Positions 8,454-17,243 are shown, counted from the stretch's first letter. The stretch is 40,416 bases of DNA from an uncultured Collinsella sp. (GCA_902496645.1 CABVBR010000002.1:1-40416); one strand, 5' to 3'. Program-made: numbers and translations. The notes: generated by a model not told the origin, from the letters alone.

Positions 8454-9267
8454 CTGGCTTGCGGCCGAGGAGCGATATGAGCCCACGGGGGCTTACCATC
8501 GCGTGATGCAAAAGAACGTCCTGCACCTGGCGAGCCTGCTTGAGCGGGTTCGCCTGGGCGGCGGCGCACACGAGGGCGGGTCGATTATTGACCGCGCCCT
8601 TTCTTGCGTTTCGGCTCCGGTGCGCCTGGTGGGGATGTTCGCCTGCGTCCTGTGCGTGTGCCTGACGCAAAGCCCGCTGTATCTCATGTTGATGTCTGCT
8701 GTCGCGTTGGTGCTCGTTGCCGTACGTCCCGTGCGCGGGCTGCGGGCGACCTTTGTGCCGGCGCTTGGCGCCGCGGGACTTGCGGTGGTTCTGGCACTGC
8801 CGGCCCTGCTGTTGGGCGCATCGGCTGCGGGCGCCATGCTCAAGATCGCGCTCAAGACCTTTATTAACGTGTCGCTCGTGCTGGGCGTTTCGTGGACGCT
8901 TACTTGGAGCCGCATGTCGGCGGCGCTCAAGATGCTGCATCTGCCCGACGAGGTTATCTTTACCTTCGATATGGCGCTCAAGCATATCGAGGTGCTGGGC
9001 CGTACGGCGCACGACCTGACCGAATCGGTCATGCTGCGCAGCGTTGGTCGCGCGCCTGAGGGGTTTTCGCGTACCGACTCGGTCGCGGGTATCATGGGCA
9101 TGACCTTTATCAAGGCGATGGAATGCAGCCGCGCGATGGATGAGGCCATGGCCTGCCGCGGCTTTGCCGGCGTGTATCCAGCGCCCGCGCGCGCTGGGTT
9201 TGGCTGGCGCGATGCGGCCTATGCGGCCGTTGTGGCGCTGCTGGTGGCGCTGTGCGCCGTGCTGTAA
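8431..9267 (+). CDS. nikQ: ECF transporter transmembrane (T) component
   Basis: Integral membrane coupling subunit of the nickel/cobalt ECF importer, 278 residues with about five membrane segments. The C-terminal cytoplasmic region holds the coupling-helix motif ending MACRGF, equivalent to the ARGF-type signature by which T components contact the ATPase. The ATG at 8431 follows AGGGAAAG and overlaps the nikM stop by 23 nt; a GTG at 8425 is an alternative. Overlap implies translational coupling. CbiQ is the equivalent name if cobalt is the substrate. Confidence 0.88.
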   Translation: MAMAELPSWLAAEERYEPTGAYHRVMQKNVLHLASLLERVRLGGGAHEGGSIIDRALSCVSAPVRLVGMFACVLCVCLTQSPLYLMLMSAVALVLVAVRPVRGLRATFVPALGAAGLAVVLALPALLLGASAAGAMLKIALKTFINVSLVLGVSWTLTWSRMSAALKMLHLPDEVIFTFDMALKHIEVLGRTAHDLTESVMLRSVGRAPEGFSRTDSVAGIMGMTFIKAMECSRAMDEAMACRGFAGVYPAPARAGFGWRDAAYAAVVALLVALCAVL

Positions 9268-9309
9268 GTGGCCGGTGGGCGGTTGATGCGAATAGGGAAG
9301 GGCGACGTT

Positions 9310-10080
9310 TTGGCTGACGATACGAATAGCGTGACGGGTGCGAGCGGTGCAGCTGGCACCAAGGTAGCCCCACTCATCGAGTTGCGCGACGTGGTGTTTT
9401 CCTATGCGGGGCATACGGTTGTCGATGGCGTATCGCTGCAGGTCGATCGCGGCGAGCTTGTTGCGCTGCTCGGCCCCAACGGCTGCGGCAAGACGACGAT
9501 CATGCGCCTTATCAATGGTCTTGAGCTCGCGGACGCCGGCACGTACCTGTTTGACGGGCACGTGATTGATGCGGCGTTTCTAAAGGATTCCGCGGCTGCT
9601 CAGCGTTTTCATCAGCGCGTGGGCTTTGTGTTCCAGAATGCCGATGCCCAGCTCTTTTGCGCTACGGTGGGCGAGGAAGTTGCTTTTGGTCCCGCGCAGA
9701 TGGGGCTGCCGGCAGACGAGCTCGAGCGCCGCGTGCGCGATGCCATGGGGCTGTTCCAGGTTGCCGACCTTGCCGATGCCTCTCCCTATCAGCTCTCGGG
9801 CGGGCAAAAGAAGCGCGTTGCGCTGGCTGCCGTCGTGTCGATGAACCCCGATATCCTGGTTCTCGACGAGCCTACCAATGGGCTCGACGAGGATTCATGC
9901 GACATCGTGGTCAACTTCTTGCTGGCCTATGTCGCGGCGGGTAAGACGGTCTTGATGAGCACACATCACCAAGATTTGGTACGCCGCCTGGGGGCCCGCG
10001 CCATCTATATCGATCGATATCACCATGTGGTTGAGGCGCCTTCGCCGTCGTATGGAACCGAAAGCGGTGCTACGGACTAG
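9310..10080 (+). CDS. nikO: ECF transporter ATP-binding protein
   Basis: ABC ATPase that energises the nickel/cobalt importer on the cytoplasmic face. Walker A GPNGCGKTT (residues 55-63), signature LSGGQKKR, Walker B ILVLDEPTNGLD and switch histidine in STHH are all intact. Start choice: TTG at 9310 has the only strong ribosome-binding site (AGGGAAGGG, 9294-9302). In-frame GTG at 9268, abutting the nikQ stop, and ATG at 9286 are alternatives with poor sites. The first ~20 residues before the ATPase fold look unstructured. Last gene of the operon; no clear terminator follows. Confidence 0.9.
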   Translation: MADDTNSVTGASGAAGTKVAPLIELRDVVFSYAGHTVVDGVSLQVDRGELVALLGPNGCGKTTIMRLINGLELADAGTYLFDGHVIDAAFLKDSAAAQRFHQRVGFVFQNADAQLFCATVGEEVAFGPAQMGLPADELERRVRDAMGLFQVADLADASPYQLSGGQKKRVALAAVVSMNPDILVLDEPTNGLDEDSCDIVVNFLLAYVAAGKTVLMSTHHQDLVRRLGARAIYIDRYHHVVEAPSPSYGTESGATD

Positions 10081-10159
10081 TTGCTGCGTAGAGCGTGCGT
10101 AGCTGCCCGCGTGGCTTTGCCGTGATGGTATAGTTATCCAGGTTTTTATGGGGGTGGCT

Positions 10160-11008
10160 ATGCCAAGCTGGAACATTCATATCGCTCAGACGGAGCGTTT
10201 GCTGGAGCGCACCGGTGCGCTTGCCAAGAACGTGCGCGACCGCAATGCCTTTTTGTTTGGCTGCGTGGTTCCGGATATCTTCGTGGGCTATATGGTCCCT
10301 GGCATCGCCGATCCCATTCCGTACCGCATTACGCACTTTGCCAAGCCTGAGCCCATCCCTAAGCCTCGTGAGCATGAGTTCTGGGATACCTATGTGGCAC
10401 CGTTGCTTAAAAGTTCGCCCACCGGTGCGCCGGCCGCGGCGACCTCGATTATCGAGGAACGCGAGCGACTGAACCGCGTGCACTATCCCCAGCGCTACAA
10501 GGATGCCGAGCCGGTTGTCGGTCCCGGCGCCTGTGAGTTCTCGCTTGCGTCCGAAGATGTGGCGCAGTCGTTGCTCGATTTGACACTGGGTGTCTGGTCG
10601 CATCTGGTGGCCGATACCGTATGGAACACGCGTGTGAACCAGTATCTGGAAGCACACGGCGGCAAGCCGTGTGAGGAGTTCCGCATTAAAAAGCAAGGCG
10701 ACTTTGACTGGTTTGGCAAGACGCTCGGCATTGTTTCGATTCCGCGCGCGACCGATCGCCTGTATACCGCTGCGGCACGTTTTGGGCAGTATCCCATCCA
10801 TAAGGAGTATGTGCTCAAGACCATCGGCGTTATGCACGAGATCGTGCGCGAAAACCCCGGCGAGCCCGATCATCCGCCGTATCGCCTGCTAACCGAGGAG
10901 TTTTTCGATGCAACGTTTACCGAGGTCATCGAGCTGACCGAGGCAGGATTTGCGGCTCGCGTTGCCGCTTCTGACATTCCCGCAGTCCCCCTGATCGCTA
11001 GCTGCTAG
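10160..11008 (+). CDS. Putative zinc-dependent phospholipase C-like protein
   Basis: A 282-residue protein beginning MPSWNIHIA, with GCVVPDIFVGYMV near the start and LGVWSHLVADTVWN in the middle. Spaced His and Asp residues (HIA; DIF; SHLVAD) resemble the bacterial zinc-dependent phospholipase C/S1-P1 nuclease fold (PF00882), typically annotated as a phospholipase C family protein. No signal peptide or membrane segment is obvious, so a secreted lipase role is doubtful; it may be a cytoplasmic hydrolase. The ATG at 10160 follows a G-rich stretch; ATG 10148 is the alternative. TATAGT at 10129-10134 is a candidate -10 box. It ends tail to tail with the next gene, sharing CTAG. Confidence 0.5.
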   Translation: MPSWNIHIAQTERLLERTGALAKNVRDRNAFLFGCVVPDIFVGYMVPGIADPIPYRITHFAKPEPIPKPREHEFWDTYVAPLLKSSPTGAPAAATSIIEERERLNRVHYPQRYKDAEPVVGPGACEFSLASEDVAQSLLDLTLGVWSHLVADTVWNTRVNQYLEAHGGKPCEEFRIKKQGDFDWFGKTLGIVSIPRATDRLYTAAARFGQYPIHKEYVLKTIGVMHEIVRENPGEPDHPPYRLLTEEFFDATFTEVIELTEAGFAARVAASDIPAVPLIASC

Positions 11009-12078
11009 CCGGCCGGCTTAACGGTGAACAGTTCAACCCAATCGACCAACAGCTCCCGTCGCAGGGCATTTTCAGCGGTACGTTCCTGATCGGTCTTTGG
11101 GATGTAGGGGAGCCCCGCCTTTTTATGAATGAGCTCGGCGATGTTGTTAAAGCTCTTCTTGTCCTTGATCTGGTCGTAGGTAATTTGTATGACATCGTAG
11201 CCCATGCTGGTGAGGGCGGTGGTGCGTTCGGCATCGGAGAGGCTTGCGGCTTCGCTGTCATGGGCGGAGCGGCCTTGGCATTCCAAAATGACGCCCATGC
11301 TGTCGGTGTTGCTCTCGATGAGGATATCGGCGTAGCAGCAGGTTTTGTCATACAGCGAGCGCGCGGCGTCGCTGAGTGGGATGCGCACGTTGTTGGTGAT
11401 GCCGATACCCAGGCCGCCCTCGTCACGGGGGAGTGAGACGAGTATGGATGTTTGGACTTCGAAAGGCGAGGCGGTCTGCCCCGTCATGTGCTCGGCCGCC
11501 CAGCGGAGCTGCTTAACGCCGCGCAGGCCTGCGGCCTGCTTAGCGAACGCGGCGATATCCGCTGCGGAAAGAAGCGGCGTGCGCTTCCACAAGTTGGTGC
11601 CATTGCCCTTGGTGTCGACAACACGTTTCCAACCACAGTCGGGCGGAATGAGCTTAAGCGAAATTGCATCATCGAGCTGCTGCTGCGCCCGTTTACAAGG
11701 CGTGAACACTGCAAAGGAGCCGCACATCTCGTAGCAAGCCATGAGTAACTGGTTGCGCGAGACCTGCGTAGCAAGGTTGAGCAGTGTGAACTCCGGGGAC
11801 GTGACATCAAACCCATGCTCAGTCTGCCTAAACGACCCGGGAGGCGGCTCTTGGGTCAGGAGGTGCGATTTAAACAGGCTTCGCGATCCGGATTGTGCCC
11901 GAGTGAATACAAGCCTGTGAAGCGGTGCGTGAAGCAGGTCTTTTACAACTGCATGACTTCCGAGGCCGCAACATCTGCGATCCATGTTGCCAAGGCTAAT
12001 GGCGGGGTAAAGGCCTAATACCTGCGGCGGGATACGGTGATAGTAAAAAGCGGATTGACCGCATAACGTCAGGTCCAT
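11005..12078 (-). CDS. Protein with DUF559/Vsr-like nuclease C-terminus, function unknown
   Basis: The start at 12078 has a strong GGAGG 5 nt upstream, giving 357 residues; an ATG at 12198 would add 40. The N-terminus (MDLTLCGQSAFYYHRIPPQV) recalls the N-terminal part of AbiEi-like regulators. The C-terminal ~120 residues follow the DUF559/Vsr endonuclease pattern: ADILIE, then VILECQGRSAH in place of the usual IEVDGxxH, then DAERTTALTSMGYDVIQIT. So a PD-(D/E)xK-type fold is likely, but the acidic core is altered (ECQG rather than EVDG) and activity is uncertain. Cys-rich middle part. Its stop overlaps the stop of the convergent neighbour by 3-4 nt. Confidence 0.6.
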   Translation of the reverse strand: MDLTLCGQSAFYYHRIPPQVLGLYPAISLGNMDRRCCGLGSHAVVKDLLHAPLHRLVFTRAQSGSRSLFKSHLLTQEPPPGSFRQTEHGFDVTSPEFTLLNLATQVSRNQLLMACYEMCGSFAVFTPCKRAQQQLDDAISLKLIPPDCGWKRVVDTKGNGTNLWKRTPLLSAADIAAFAKQAAGLRGVKQLRWAAEHMTGQTASPFEVQTSILVSLPRDEGGLGIGITNNVRIPLSDAARSLYDKTCCYADILIESNTDSMGVILECQGRSAHDSEAASLSDAERTTALTSMGYDVIQITYDQIKDKKSFNNIAELIHKKAGLPYIPKTDQERTAENALRRELLVDWVELFTVKPAG

Positions 12079-12129
12079 GACGTCCTCCAGGTCGAAATGT
12101 GCTTTTGGACCGTGCGATGCCAGCGTCAA

Positions 12130-12257
12130 TTCGGAAGTATGCGGCAAAATCTGAATCCTGTGAGCAGACCTGGCTTTTGAGGCTAGTTTATCAGGCATTT
12201 TGTTGCGAAAAAACGGGGTGTGCTCGGAGGTCTTAGAATTTGCCGCATACTTCCGAA
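12130..12257. repeat. Perfect 19-bp inverted repeat upstream of the DUF559-like gene
   Basis: TTCGGAAGTATGCGGCAAA at 12130-12148 is exactly reverse-complementary to 12239-12257; the arms are 90 bp apart. The distal arm lies near the likely transcription start of the minus-strand gene, the proximal arm about 50 bp before its preferred start codon. It could be paired operator sites allowing looping, or an mRNA leader hairpin. Confidence 0.8.
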
Positions 12258-12277
12258 ATACAGGTCGATCTGGCTCT

Positions 12278-12295
12278 TGCTAAAACGATTTAGCA
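12278..12295. promoter_or_regulatory. Small hairpin/dyad in the 12.26-12.44 kb gap
   Basis: TGCTAAA-ACGA-TTTAGCA, a perfect 7-bp dyad. On the minus strand TTTAGC here and TGTATT 16 nt further on could be -35/-10 elements of the DUF559-like gene. Otherwise 12258-12436 holds nothing recognisable apart from an A/T-rich patch at 12350-12362. Confidence 0.35.
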
Positions 12296-12436
12296 GCGTC
12301 GGTTAAGGTGTGGGTTTGCCACCGGGCGAACACTTTTAGCGCTTGGGGCTTTATTTTTTTGGACCTCGAAGGGCGGATTTCGCGCTTTTGGTAAAGAAAT
12401 GAGTGCGTGTTTTGCTGTGCGCCGGCATTGGCACAG

Positions 12437-12473
12437 AAAAAGGGCCCGGAAGGCTTTGCCTTCCGGGCCCTTT
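12437..12473 (-). terminator. Intrinsic terminator of pyk
   Basis: A perfect 16-bp stem (AAAGGGCCCGGAAGGC, 12439-12454, with 12458-12473) and a 3-nt loop. Read on the minus strand it is followed by a U-run, 29 bp past the pyk stop. Confidence 0.93.
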
Positions 12474-12501
12474 GCAATGCAAGTGTGCTTGCAAGTGCGA
12501 T

Positions 12502-13962
12502 TTAGCGCACCTGAGCGACGTAAGCGACGTTGGTCGAGGAGACCTTGTCCTCGAGCTGGACGCTCATGCGGGGATCGCCGGCGGTAGCGACGGTCAGGTC
12601 GCCAGCCTCGACGTAGCCGAGCTCCTTAGCGGTCTCGATCGCCTTGACGATCGTGCCGTTGACGGTGCCCTGGGTAATCTCGGCCTGGTGCGGGATAACG
12701 CCCCAGTACATGATCATCTGCTGGACGGCCCACTCGTGGCGGGAGAACGCGCAGATCGGCATATTGGGACGGAAGTGCGAGATCAGGCGAGCGGTACGAC
12801 CGGTGGTCGTCGGCACGGTGATGCACTTGGCGCCAACGGTGGTGGCCATGTTCACAGCGGACATACCCACAACGTTGTTGACAACGCGGGTGCCGTGAGC
12901 ATCGGCCGGAACCTCGAGCGGAGCGTGGGCCGGGAGGTACTTCTCGGTCTCGAGAGCGATGCTGGCCTGCATCTTGACGGCCTCGACCGGGTACTTACCG
13001 GCAGCGGACTCGCCAGAGAGCATAACGGCGTCGGTGCCGTCGTAGATGGCGTTAGCAACGTCGGCAACCTCGGCGCGCGTCGGGCGCGGGTTCTGCTGCA
13101 TGGAGTCGAGCATCTGCGTAGCGGTGATGACGGGCTTGTAGGCCGCGTTGCACTTGGCGATGATCTCCTTCTGGATGTGGGGAACGAGCTCGGGCTTGAT
13201 CTCGATGCCCAGGTCGCCACGGGCGACCATGATGCCGTCGGAAGCCTCGAGGATCTCGTCGAAGTTCTCGACGCCCAGGGCGCACTCGATCTTCGGGAAG
13301 ATCGTCACGTGCTCGCCACCGTTCTCGCGGCAAAGCTCGCGGATGCCGCGGACGGACTCGCCGTCACGGATGAAGGAAGCGGCGATGTAGTCGATGTTCT
13401 CGGTCAGGCCAAAGAGGATGTCCTGACGATCGCGCTCGGTGATGGCGGGCAGCGAGATGTTGACGTTGGGCATGTTGACGCCCTTACGCTCGCCGATCAG
13501 GCCGTCGTTCTTGACGACGCAGGTCATGTCCTGGCCGTCGACGGACTCGACCTCGAGGGCAACCAGGCCGTCATCGATCAGGATGAGGGAGCCCTTCTCG
13601 ACCTCGGAGGGCAGAGCCAGGTAGTCGAGGGAGATGTGCTCAGCGGTGCCGTGGAAATCCTCGGTCGTGGGCTGAGCGGTGACGACGATCTTGTCGCCGG
13701 TCTTGACGGCAACCTTCTTGCCATCGACCAAAAGGCCGGTGCGGACCTCGGGGCCCTTGGTGTCGAGCAGGATGCCGACGGGCATGCCGAGCTCCTTGGA
13801 AATACGACGGACGCGCTCGATGCGACCGTGGTGCTCGTCGTAGGATCCGTGCGAGAAGTTAAAACGGGCGACGTTCATGCCCGCCTTGATCATCTCGCGG
13901 ATGGTCTCGTCGCTATCGCAGGCGGGACCCATGGTGCATACAATCTTGGTGCGCTTGTACAT
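12502..13962 (-). CDS. pyk: Pyruvate kinase
   Basis: Converts phosphoenolpyruvate and ADP to pyruvate and ATP, the last step of glycolysis, in the cytoplasm. 486 residues, normal for bacterial enzymes. Seen: N-terminal KIVCTMGPAC, the substrate-binding NVARFNFSHG, the B-domain (~70-170), catalytic lysine in FPKIECALGVEN (usually AKIEN), metal-binding MVARGDLGIEI, ITATQMLDSM, and the C-terminal regulatory domain. GGAGG precedes the ATG by 6 nt on the minus strand. It is a single-gene transcript between its own promoter and a strong terminator. Confidence 0.96.
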   Translation of the reverse strand: MYKRTKIVCTMGPACDSDETIREMIKAGMNVARFNFSHGSYDEHHGRIERVRRISKELGMPVGILLDTKGPEVRTGLLVDGKKVAVKTGDKIVVTAQPTTEDFHGTAEHISLDYLALPSEVEKGSLILIDDGLVALEVESVDGQDMTCVVKNDGLIGERKGVNMPNVNISLPAITERDRQDILFGLTENIDYIAASFIRDGESVRGIRELCRENGGEHVTIFPKIECALGVENFDEILEASDGIMVARGDLGIEIKPELVPHIQKEIIAKCNAAYKPVITATQMLDSMQQNPRPTRAEVADVANAIYDGTDAVMLSGESAAGKYPVEAVKMQASIALETEKYLPAHAPLEVPADAHGTRVVNNVVGMSAVNMATTVGAKCITVPTTTGRTARLISHFRPNMPICAFSRHEWAVQQMIMYWGVIPHQAEITQGTVNGTIVKAIETAKELGYVEAGDLTVATAGDPRMSVQLEDKVSSTNVAYVAQVR

Positions 13963-14025
13963 TCAGACCTCCATCTGACATCGTCTTGCGCTGATAGATA
14001 AACCATAAGAAATAAAACTGAGATG

Positions 14026-14031
14026 ATTATA
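14026..14031 (-). promoter_or_regulatory. Candidate -10 box of the pyk promoter
   Basis: On the minus strand the sequence reads TATAAT, a perfect consensus -10 hexamer about 65 bp upstream of the pyk start, inside an A/T-rich stretch (13990-14250). No convincing -35 is seen at the right spacing. Confidence 0.45.
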
Positions 14032-14300
14032 ACGAAATGCCGACCGAATACCCCAAAAAATCGACCGTATGCCGAATTAGAAGTTCATTTTTTGCGGAAA
14101 AACGGTATATGCAAAAACTTTACCAACCGTTCTAACCGCTGCTATCTGGGCGATATTTCAGTTTGATGATGCGCCGAAGAAAAAACGTTTTATCAATGTT
14201 GAACATCACACGGTCTGCATCGTTGCGAATGGACCCTATTTCCAAATGGATTGCTTTGGCTAGACCCGCCGCTTTGGGGTACCATAGCTCCACTATCAAC

Positions 14301-14396
14301 TGCCGCTCAGCACGGCAGCCTTGATGAGCCCTTGCCCTTCTCCTGGGAATTATGATCGGGCATCAATCTGCTGAGTGGCCCGAATCCCAGGAGGGG
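14301..14396 (+). promoter_or_regulatory. Structured leader of the P-type ATPase, possible SD-sequestering switch
   Basis: CTCCTGGGA (14340-14348) is perfectly complementary to TCCCAGGAG (14385-14393), which includes the ribosome-binding site AGGAGGGG (14389-14396). TCGGGC (14356-14361) and GCCCGA (14378-14383) extend this stem. Competing pairings exist: CTCAGCA (14306-14312) with TGCTGAG (14369-14375), and TTGATG..CCC (14321-14331) with GGGCATCAA (14358-14366). Mutually exclusive helices around a start site look riboswitch-like. I do not recognise the class; the core of the manganese-sensing yybP-ykoY RNA is not visible. The rest of 13963-14403 holds only the pyk promoter region. Confidence 0.5.
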
Positions 14397-14403
14397 ACTC
14401 TAT

Positions 14404-17085
14404 ATGCAAAAGGAATACCTGTCCGCCGCGGCGGAGGTACTCAGCGACCAGGGTGTCGATGAGAACCTCGGCCTGAGCAACGACGAGGCGTCGTCGCGCC
14501 TCGCCAAGACAGGCCCTAACAAGCTTGAGGAAGCCGAGAAGACGCCGCTGTGGAAGCGCTTCTTTGAGCAGATGGCCGACCCCATGGTCATTATGCTGAT
14601 CGTTGCCGCCGTTATCAGCGCACTTACGGGCATGGTCAAGGGCGAGCCCGATTTTGCCGACGTCGCCATTATCATGTTCGTCGTTATCGTCAACTCGGTG
14701 CTGGGCGTGGTCCAGGAAGCCAAGAGCGAGCAGGCCCTCGAGGCCCTGCAGGAAATGAGCGCGGCGCAGTCCAAGGTGCTGCGCGACGGCAAGCTCGTAC
14801 ACCTGCCGAGCGCCGAGCTCGTCCCCGGCGACGTGATCATGCTCGAGGCGGGCGACTCCGTCCCGGCCGACTGCCGCGTGCTCGAGAGTGCCACAATGAA
14901 GATCGAAGAGGCCGCGCTGACCGGCGAGTCCGTGCCGGTCGAGAAGCACGCCAACGTGATCGAGCTTGCTGCGGGCACCGATGACGTGCCGCTCGGCGAC
15001 CGCAAGAACATGTGCTACATGGGCTCCACCGTGGTGTACGGCCGCGGTCGCGCCGTCGTGGTCGGCACCGGCATGAACACCGAGATGGGCAAGATTGCCG
15101 GCGCTCTTGCCGAGGCCAAGGAAGAGCTCACGCCGCTGCAGGTGAAGCTCGCCGAGCTCAGCCGCATCCTCACCATCATGGTTATCGTCATCTGCGTCGT
15201 GATCTTTGGCGTCGACATCATCCGTCACGGCGTGGGTAACGTCCTTACCGACCCGACTGCCCTGCTCGACACCTTTATGGTCGCCGTCTCGCTCGCCGTC
15301 GCCGCCATCCCCGAGGGCCTGGTCGCCGTCGTGACCATCGTCCTTTCGCTCGGCGTGACCAAGATGGCCAAGCGCCAGGCGATCATCCGCAAGCTTTCTG
15401 CTGTCGAGACACTCGGCTGTACGCAGACCATCTGCTCGGACAAGACTGGCACGCTTACCCAGAACAAGATGACCGTCGTCAAGCACGAGCTCGCTGCGCC
15501 CAAGGAAAAGTTCTTGGCCGGCATGGCGCTGTGCTCCGATGCCCAGTGGGACGAGGAGCTGGGCGAGGCCGTGGGCGAGCCGACCGAGTGCGCACTCGTC
15601 AACGATGCCGGCAAGGCTGGTCTTACTGGCCTGACTGCCGAGCACCCGCGCGTGGGCGAGGCCCCGTTCGACTCGGGCCGTAAGATGATGTCCGTGGTCG
15701 TCGAGACCCTGGACGGTGAGTACGAGCAGTACACCAAGGGCGCGCCCGACGTGGTGATCGGCCTGTGCACCCATATCTACGAGGGCGATAAGGTCGTCCC
15801 CCTGACCGAGGAGCGCCGCGCCGAGCTCGTGGCTGCCAACAAGGCCATGGCCGACGAGGCCCTGCGCGTGCTGGCGCTGGCGAGCCGCACCTACACCGAG
15901 GTTCCCGCCGACTGCAGCCCCGCTGCGCTCGAGCACGACCTGGTCTTCTGCGGCCTGTCCGGCATGATCGACCCGGTCCGTCCCGAGGTGGCCGACGCTA
16001 TCCGCGAGGCGCACGACGCCGGTATTCGCACCGTCATGATCACGGGCGACCATATCGACACCGCCGTGGCCATTGCCAAGCAGTTGGGCATCGTCGCCGA
16101 TCGCAGCCATGCCATTACCGGCGCCGACCTCGATCGCATGAGCGACGAGGAGCTCGACGCGCACATCGAGGATTACGGCGTATACGCTCGCGTCCAGCCC
16201 GAGCACAAGACCCGCATCGTCGAGGCTTGGAAGTCGCGCGACCAGATCGTGGCCATGACGGGCGACGGCGTCAACGATGCCCCGTCCATCAAGCGCGCCG
16301 ACATCGGCGTCGGTATGGGCATCACTGGCACCGACGTCACCAAGAACGTCGCTGATATGGTGCTCGCCGACGACAACTTCGCCACCATCATCGGCGCCTG
16401 CGAAGAGGGCCGTCGCATCTACGACAACATCCGCAAGGTCATCCAGTTCCTGCTTTCGGCCAACCTTGCCGAGGTGTTCTCGGTGTTTATCGCCACACTC
16501 ATCGGCTTTACCATCTTCCAGCCGGTGCAGCTGCTGTGGGTGAACCTGGTCACCGACTGCTTCCCCGCGCTCGCGCTGGGCATGGAGGACGCCGAGGGCG
16601 ACATCATGAAGCGCAAGCCGCGCAACGCCAAGGACGGCGTCTTTGCCGGTCACATGGGCCTGGACTGCGTGGTCCAGGGCCTGATCATCACCGTGCTGGT
16701 GTTGGCGAGCTTCTTTGTGGGCGTGTACTTTGACATGGGCTACATCCACATCGCCGATATGATCGCCGGCAATGCCGACGAGGAAGGCGTGATGATGGCG
16801 TTCATCACGCTCAACATGGTCGAGATTTTCCACTGCTTCAATATGCGCAGCCGTCGTGCGTCGCTGTTCACCATGAAGAAGCAGAACAAGTGGCTGTGGG
16901 CTTCGGCCGCGCTGGCGCTGGTGCTGACGGTGATCGTAACCGTGCAGCCGACGCTTGCCGAGATGTTCTTTGGTCCTGTGACGCTTGAGCTTAAGGGCGT
17001 TATCGCCGCCTTGGGCCTTGCCTTCCTGATCATTCCGCTGATGGAGATCTACAAGGCGATCATGCGCGCAGTGGAGAAAGAGTAA
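14404..17085 (+). CDS. P-type cation-transporting ATPase, probably Ca2+ (SERCA/PMCA-like)
   Basis: An 893-residue type II P-type ATPase that probably exports Ca2+ from the cytoplasm. Order: N-terminal cation-ATPase domain (1-70), M1-M2, actuator domain with TGES, ion-binding PEGL in M4 (303-306), phosphorylation motif DKTGT at Asp346, nucleotide-binding domain with KGAPD, hinge TGDGVND (619-625), and C-terminal membrane segments including NLVTD in M6. PEGL with NLVTD supports Ca2+ over Na+/K+ or Mg2+, though substrate assignment from sequence is not certain. The start has AGGAGGGG 7 nt upstream and lies behind a structured leader. Single-gene unit with its own terminator. Confidence 0.9.
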   Translation: MQKEYLSAAAEVLSDQGVDENLGLSNDEASSRLAKTGPNKLEEAEKTPLWKRFFEQMADPMVIMLIVAAVISALTGMVKGEPDFADVAIIMFVVIVNSVLGVVQEAKSEQALEALQEMSAAQSKVLRDGKLVHLPSAELVPGDVIMLEAGDSVPADCRVLESATMKIEEAALTGESVPVEKHANVIELAAGTDDVPLGDRKNMCYMGSTVVYGRGRAVVVGTGMNTEMGKIAGALAEAKEELTPLQVKLAELSRILTIMVIVICVVIFGVDIIRHGVGNVLTDPTALLDTFMVAVSLAVAAIPEGLVAVVTIVLSLGVTKMAKRQAIIRKLSAVETLGCTQTICSDKTGTLTQNKMTVVKHELAAPKEKFLAGMALCSDAQWDEELGEAVGEPTECALVNDAGKAGLTGLTAEHPRVGEAPFDSGRKMMSVVVETLDGEYEQYTKGAPDVVIGLCTHIYEGDKVVPLTEERRAELVAANKAMADEALRVLALASRTYTEVPADCSPAALEHDLVFCGLSGMIDPVRPEVADAIREAHDAGIRTVMITGDHIDTAVAIAKQLGIVADRSHAITGADLDRMSDEELDAHIEDYGVYARVQPEHKTRIVEAWKSRDQIVAMTGDGVNDAPSIKRADIGVGMGITGTDVTKNVADMVLADDNFATIIGACEEGRRIYDNIRKVIQFLLSANLAEVFSVFIATLIGFTIFQPVQLLWVNLVTDCFPALALGMEDAEGDIMKRKPRNAKDGVFAGHMGLDCVVQGLIITVLVLASFFVGVYFDMGYIHIADMIAGNADEEGVMMAFITLNMVEIFHCFNMRSRRASLFTMKKQNKWLWASAALALVLTVIVTVQPTLAEMFFGPVTLELKGVIAALGLAFLIIPLMEIYKAIMRAVEKE

Positions 17086-17096
17086 CGTACCTGTCC

Positions 17097-17184
17097 GGGC
17101 CCGCCCCACGCCCTTTCTCCCTCACTGGTCCTCGCGCTTCGCGCTGCGGGATCGTTCGGGAGAAAGGGCTTCCGGGGCGGGCCC
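17097..17184. repeat. Long GC-rich inverted repeat after the P-type ATPase gene
   Basis: The left arm (17097-17121: GGGC, CGCCCC, GCCCTTTCTCCC) is the reverse complement of the right arm (17158-17184: GGGAGAAAGGGC, GGGGCG, GCCC) apart from a short internal mismatch region. The ~36-nt centre contains CGCGCTTCGCG. There is no U-run, and a proper terminator follows 60 bp later, so this looks like an inserted palindromic element or an mRNA 3'-stabilising structure. Confidence 0.65.
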
Positions 17185-17243
17185 TGCGGTATCCTTGCTG
17201 GCTTTTCTCCCGTGCGGATGAAAAGGGCTGAGGGAAAGTATGT

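Noticed and set aside
14200..14400. Manganese-sensing yybP-ykoY riboswitch
   Set aside because: The GGGGAGUAG and AGCAAGACC core elements are not found.
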